Below, in pieces: positions 30,825 through 32,197 of a stretch of DNA of 32,197 nt. Source of the stretch: Promicromonospora kroppenstedtii DSM 19349. Lineage in GTDB: Bacteria > Actinomycetota > Actinomycetes > Actinomycetales > Cellulomonadaceae. The position numbers were made by a program, and so were the translations under genes. Under the pieces are notes generated by a model. That model was given only the letters and a program-made list of their open reading frames with translations. It did no database searches and had not been told where the DNA came from. The stretch is from contig NZ_KI911634.1 in the NCBI RefSeq assembly GCF_000515355.1, positions 79,104 through 111,300 of the forward strand, given 5' to 3'. Position 1 is the first letter of the stretch; each line of letters begins with the position of its first letter.

Positions 30825-32197
30825 CAGGCACGCCCCAGCTCGAACAGGCCCGTCGGGGACTTGACGGTCTCCAGCAGGCCGGGGGCCGCGATGATCGTGA
30901 GCTCCCGAACCTCGGCGGGCGTGAGCTCGGGCAGCCGCTCGGCCAGGTCGAGGAAGCGCTCGATCTCGGCGTCCGTCAGGATTCCTGCGGCGAGCGTCCG
31001 GAACTTGCCCACGTAGTTCGCGCGGGCGAACGGGCGGGCGCCCAGCGGGTGGGCGTCTGCGACGGCGATCTCGCGGGTCACCGTCTCGCCGCTGGTGAGC
31101 GTGATCTCCACGCGGCCACCGAACGCCTTCTCCGCGGGGTCGGTCGAGTGGTAGCGGCGCGTCCACTCCGGGTCCTCGGCAGTGGTGACCTTGCGCCACA
31201 GCTCGACCGTGTCGGGGCGCTGCGCGCGCTCGGGAGCGTAGGAGTCCACGTGGTGCCAGCCACCGTCCTGCAGCGCGACCGTGAAGATGTACGGCACCGA
31301 GTGGTCGAGCGTCTCGCGCGACGCCGTCGGGTCGTACTTCTGCGGGTCGTTCGCGCCCGAGCCGATGACGTAGTGGGTGTGGTGGCTGGTGTGCAGCACG
31401 ATGCCCTGGATGTTCCTGGGGTCCCGCAGCTCCGGCCGCTCGTTGCCCAGCGCGCGGGCCATGTCGATGATCGCCTGCGCCTGGTACTCCGCGGAGTGCT
31501 CCTTGGTGTACGTGTCGAGGATGCCGGTGCGGGCCTCGCCGGCGGCGGGCAGCACGACGTCGTAGGCGGCGTCCGGCCCGTCCAGGAGCCAGGCGACCAC
31601 GCCGTCCTCGCCCTCGTAGATGGGCTCGGGGGAGGTCTGGCCGCGCATCGCGCGGTCCACGGCCTCGACCGCGAGCTTGCCCGCGAAGGCCGGCGCGTGC
31701 GCCTTCCACGTGGAGATCTGGCCCTTGCGGCTCTGCCGCGTGGCGGTCGTGGTGTGCAGGGCCTGGCCGATCGCCTGGAACACCGTCTCGGTGTCCAGCC
31801 CGAGCAGCGTGCCGATGCCGGCCGCCGCCGAAGGCCCGAGGTGCGCCACGTGGTCGATCTTGTGCTTGTGCAGGCTGATCGCGCGGACCAGGTCCACCTG
31901 GATCTCGTAGCCGGTCACGATGCCCCGCACGAGCTCCCGGCCCGAGCGGCCCGCGTGCTGCGCCACCGCCAGGATCGGCGGGATGTTGTCGCCCGGGTGG
32001 GAGTACTCGGCCGCGAGGAAGGTGTCGTGGAAGTCGAGCTCGCGGACGGCGACTCCGTTGGCCCATGCCGCCCACTCGGGGCTGCTCGTGGCCTCCGGGG
32101 CCAGGCCGAAGACCGTGGAGCCGGGCGTGTACGGGTGTGCCTGGGCCTGCGACCGGGCGGCGACGGCGGGGCCGCGGGTGAGGCTGGGGGCCGCGGG
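30824..32197 (-). CDS. prpD: 2-methylcitrate dehydratase, N-terminus outside the window
   Basis: The 457 visible residues belong to the MmgE/PrpD family; the first part of the gene lies to the right (about 40-50 residues by family length). The frame holds the PrpD marks [34 protein letters not shown] (visible residues about 49-82), [73 protein letters not shown] and [12 protein letters not shown]. PrpD dehydrates 2-methylcitrate in the methylcitrate cycle. The stop overlaps the prpB start. The reading frame is open to the right edge (base 32197 is the first base of a codon). Confidence 0.95.
   Translation of the reverse strand, partial: PAAPSLTRGPAVAARSQAQAHPYTPGSTVFGLAPEATSSPEWAAWANGVAVRELDFHDTFLAAEYSHPGDNIPPILAVAQHAGRSGRELVRGIVTGYEIQVDLVRAISLHKHKIDHVAHLGPSAAAGIGTLLGLDTETVFQAIGQALHTTTATRQSRKGQISTWKAHAPAFAGKLAVEAVDRAMRGQTSPEPIYEGEDGVVAWLLDGPDAAYDVVLPAAGEARTGILDTYTKEHSAEYQAQAIIDMARALGNERPELRDPRNIQGIVLHTSHHTHYVIGSGANDPQKYDPTASRETLDHSVPYIFTVALQDGGWHHVDSYAPERAQRPDTVELWRKVTTAEDPEWTRRYHSTDPAEKAFGGRVEITLTSGETVTREIAVADAHPLGARPFARANYVGKFRTLAAGILTDAEIERFLDLAERLPELTPAEVRELTIIAAPGLLETVKSPTGLFELGRA

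Noticed and set aside
28777-30831. 684-codon frame joining prpC to upstream sequence
   Set aside because: The part above 29892 is an out-of-frame reading of prpB; prpC has its own AAGGAG and ATG at 29892.
29919-32075. 718-codon minus-strand frame joining prpB to upstream sequence
   Set aside because: The part above 30824 is the antiphase shadow of prpD; the Arg/Pro/Gly-rich translation has no family character. The real prpB starts at 30824.

Overview
The window is a high-GC, gene-dense chromosomal segment of an actinobacterium. The evidence is codon use rich in G/C third positions, the conserved dnaX, recR-DUF5063 and lysC-asd genes, a GlxR/Crp-type regulator, a methylcitrate-cycle operon in the order prpD-prpB-prpC, a tRNA-Pro(CGG), and an F420-type (Ddn-like) oxidoreductase family member. 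Protein character suggests the Micrococcales (Cellulomonas/Promicromonospora-like), but family-level placement is an inference. No rRNA, CRISPR array, phage or insertion-sequence gene is seen.

Layout from left to right. (1) 1-2.8 kb: the 3' end of dnaX overlapping a Nudix hydrolase gene, then a divergent pair around an OhrR-type regulator (with a VOC protein in its operon), then a second divergent pair of a four-helix membrane protein and a MarR regulator with a clear palindromic operator. (2) 2.8-8.3 kb: a NADAR protein, a predicted nucleotidyltransferase, a serine beta-lactamase-like hydrolase, a Ddn-like oxidoreductase, and a two-gene ABC exporter. (3) 8.3-12.9 kb: DUF5063 and recR on the minus strand, a TauE/SafE permease, then lysC-asd for the aspartate pathway, closed by a strong terminator. 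(4) 13.0-17.7 kb: a GntR (YtrA-type) regulator followed by a single-direction operon of two ABC ATPases and three membrane proteins, with a 24-bp inverted-repeat operator. (5) 17.7-21.9 kb: a class I glutamine amidotransferase; a DAHP synthase gene preceded by an apparent ribosome-mediated transcription attenuator (leader peptide with a Trp-Tyr-Trp-Arg-Phe run, complementary segments and a terminator); and two secreted/anchored hypothetical proteins. (6) 21.9-24.4 kb: a ferredoxin/rubredoxin reductase-like flavoprotein, a 20-bp perfect inverted repeat, tRNA-Pro with its own terminator, and a RidA-DUF4177 operon. (7) 24.5-28.5 kb: a class A penicillin-binding protein, a metallophosphoesterase, a bidirectional terminator and a Crp regulator. 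(8) 28.8-32.2 kb: prpC, prpB and the partial prpD on the minus strand, for propionyl-CoA breakdown.

A window-wide theme is leaderless transcription: many genes have a TANNNT (or CACAAT-like) -10 hexamer 6-7 nt before the start codon and no Shine-Dalgarno site. The aromatic attenuator appears to be built this way too. The attenuator is the most interesting regulatory object I found. No wholly new multi-gene system could be demonstrated; the NADAR-nucleotidyltransferase pair, the five-gene ABC locus and the rearranged dnaX/recR neighbourhood are the other places worth following up.
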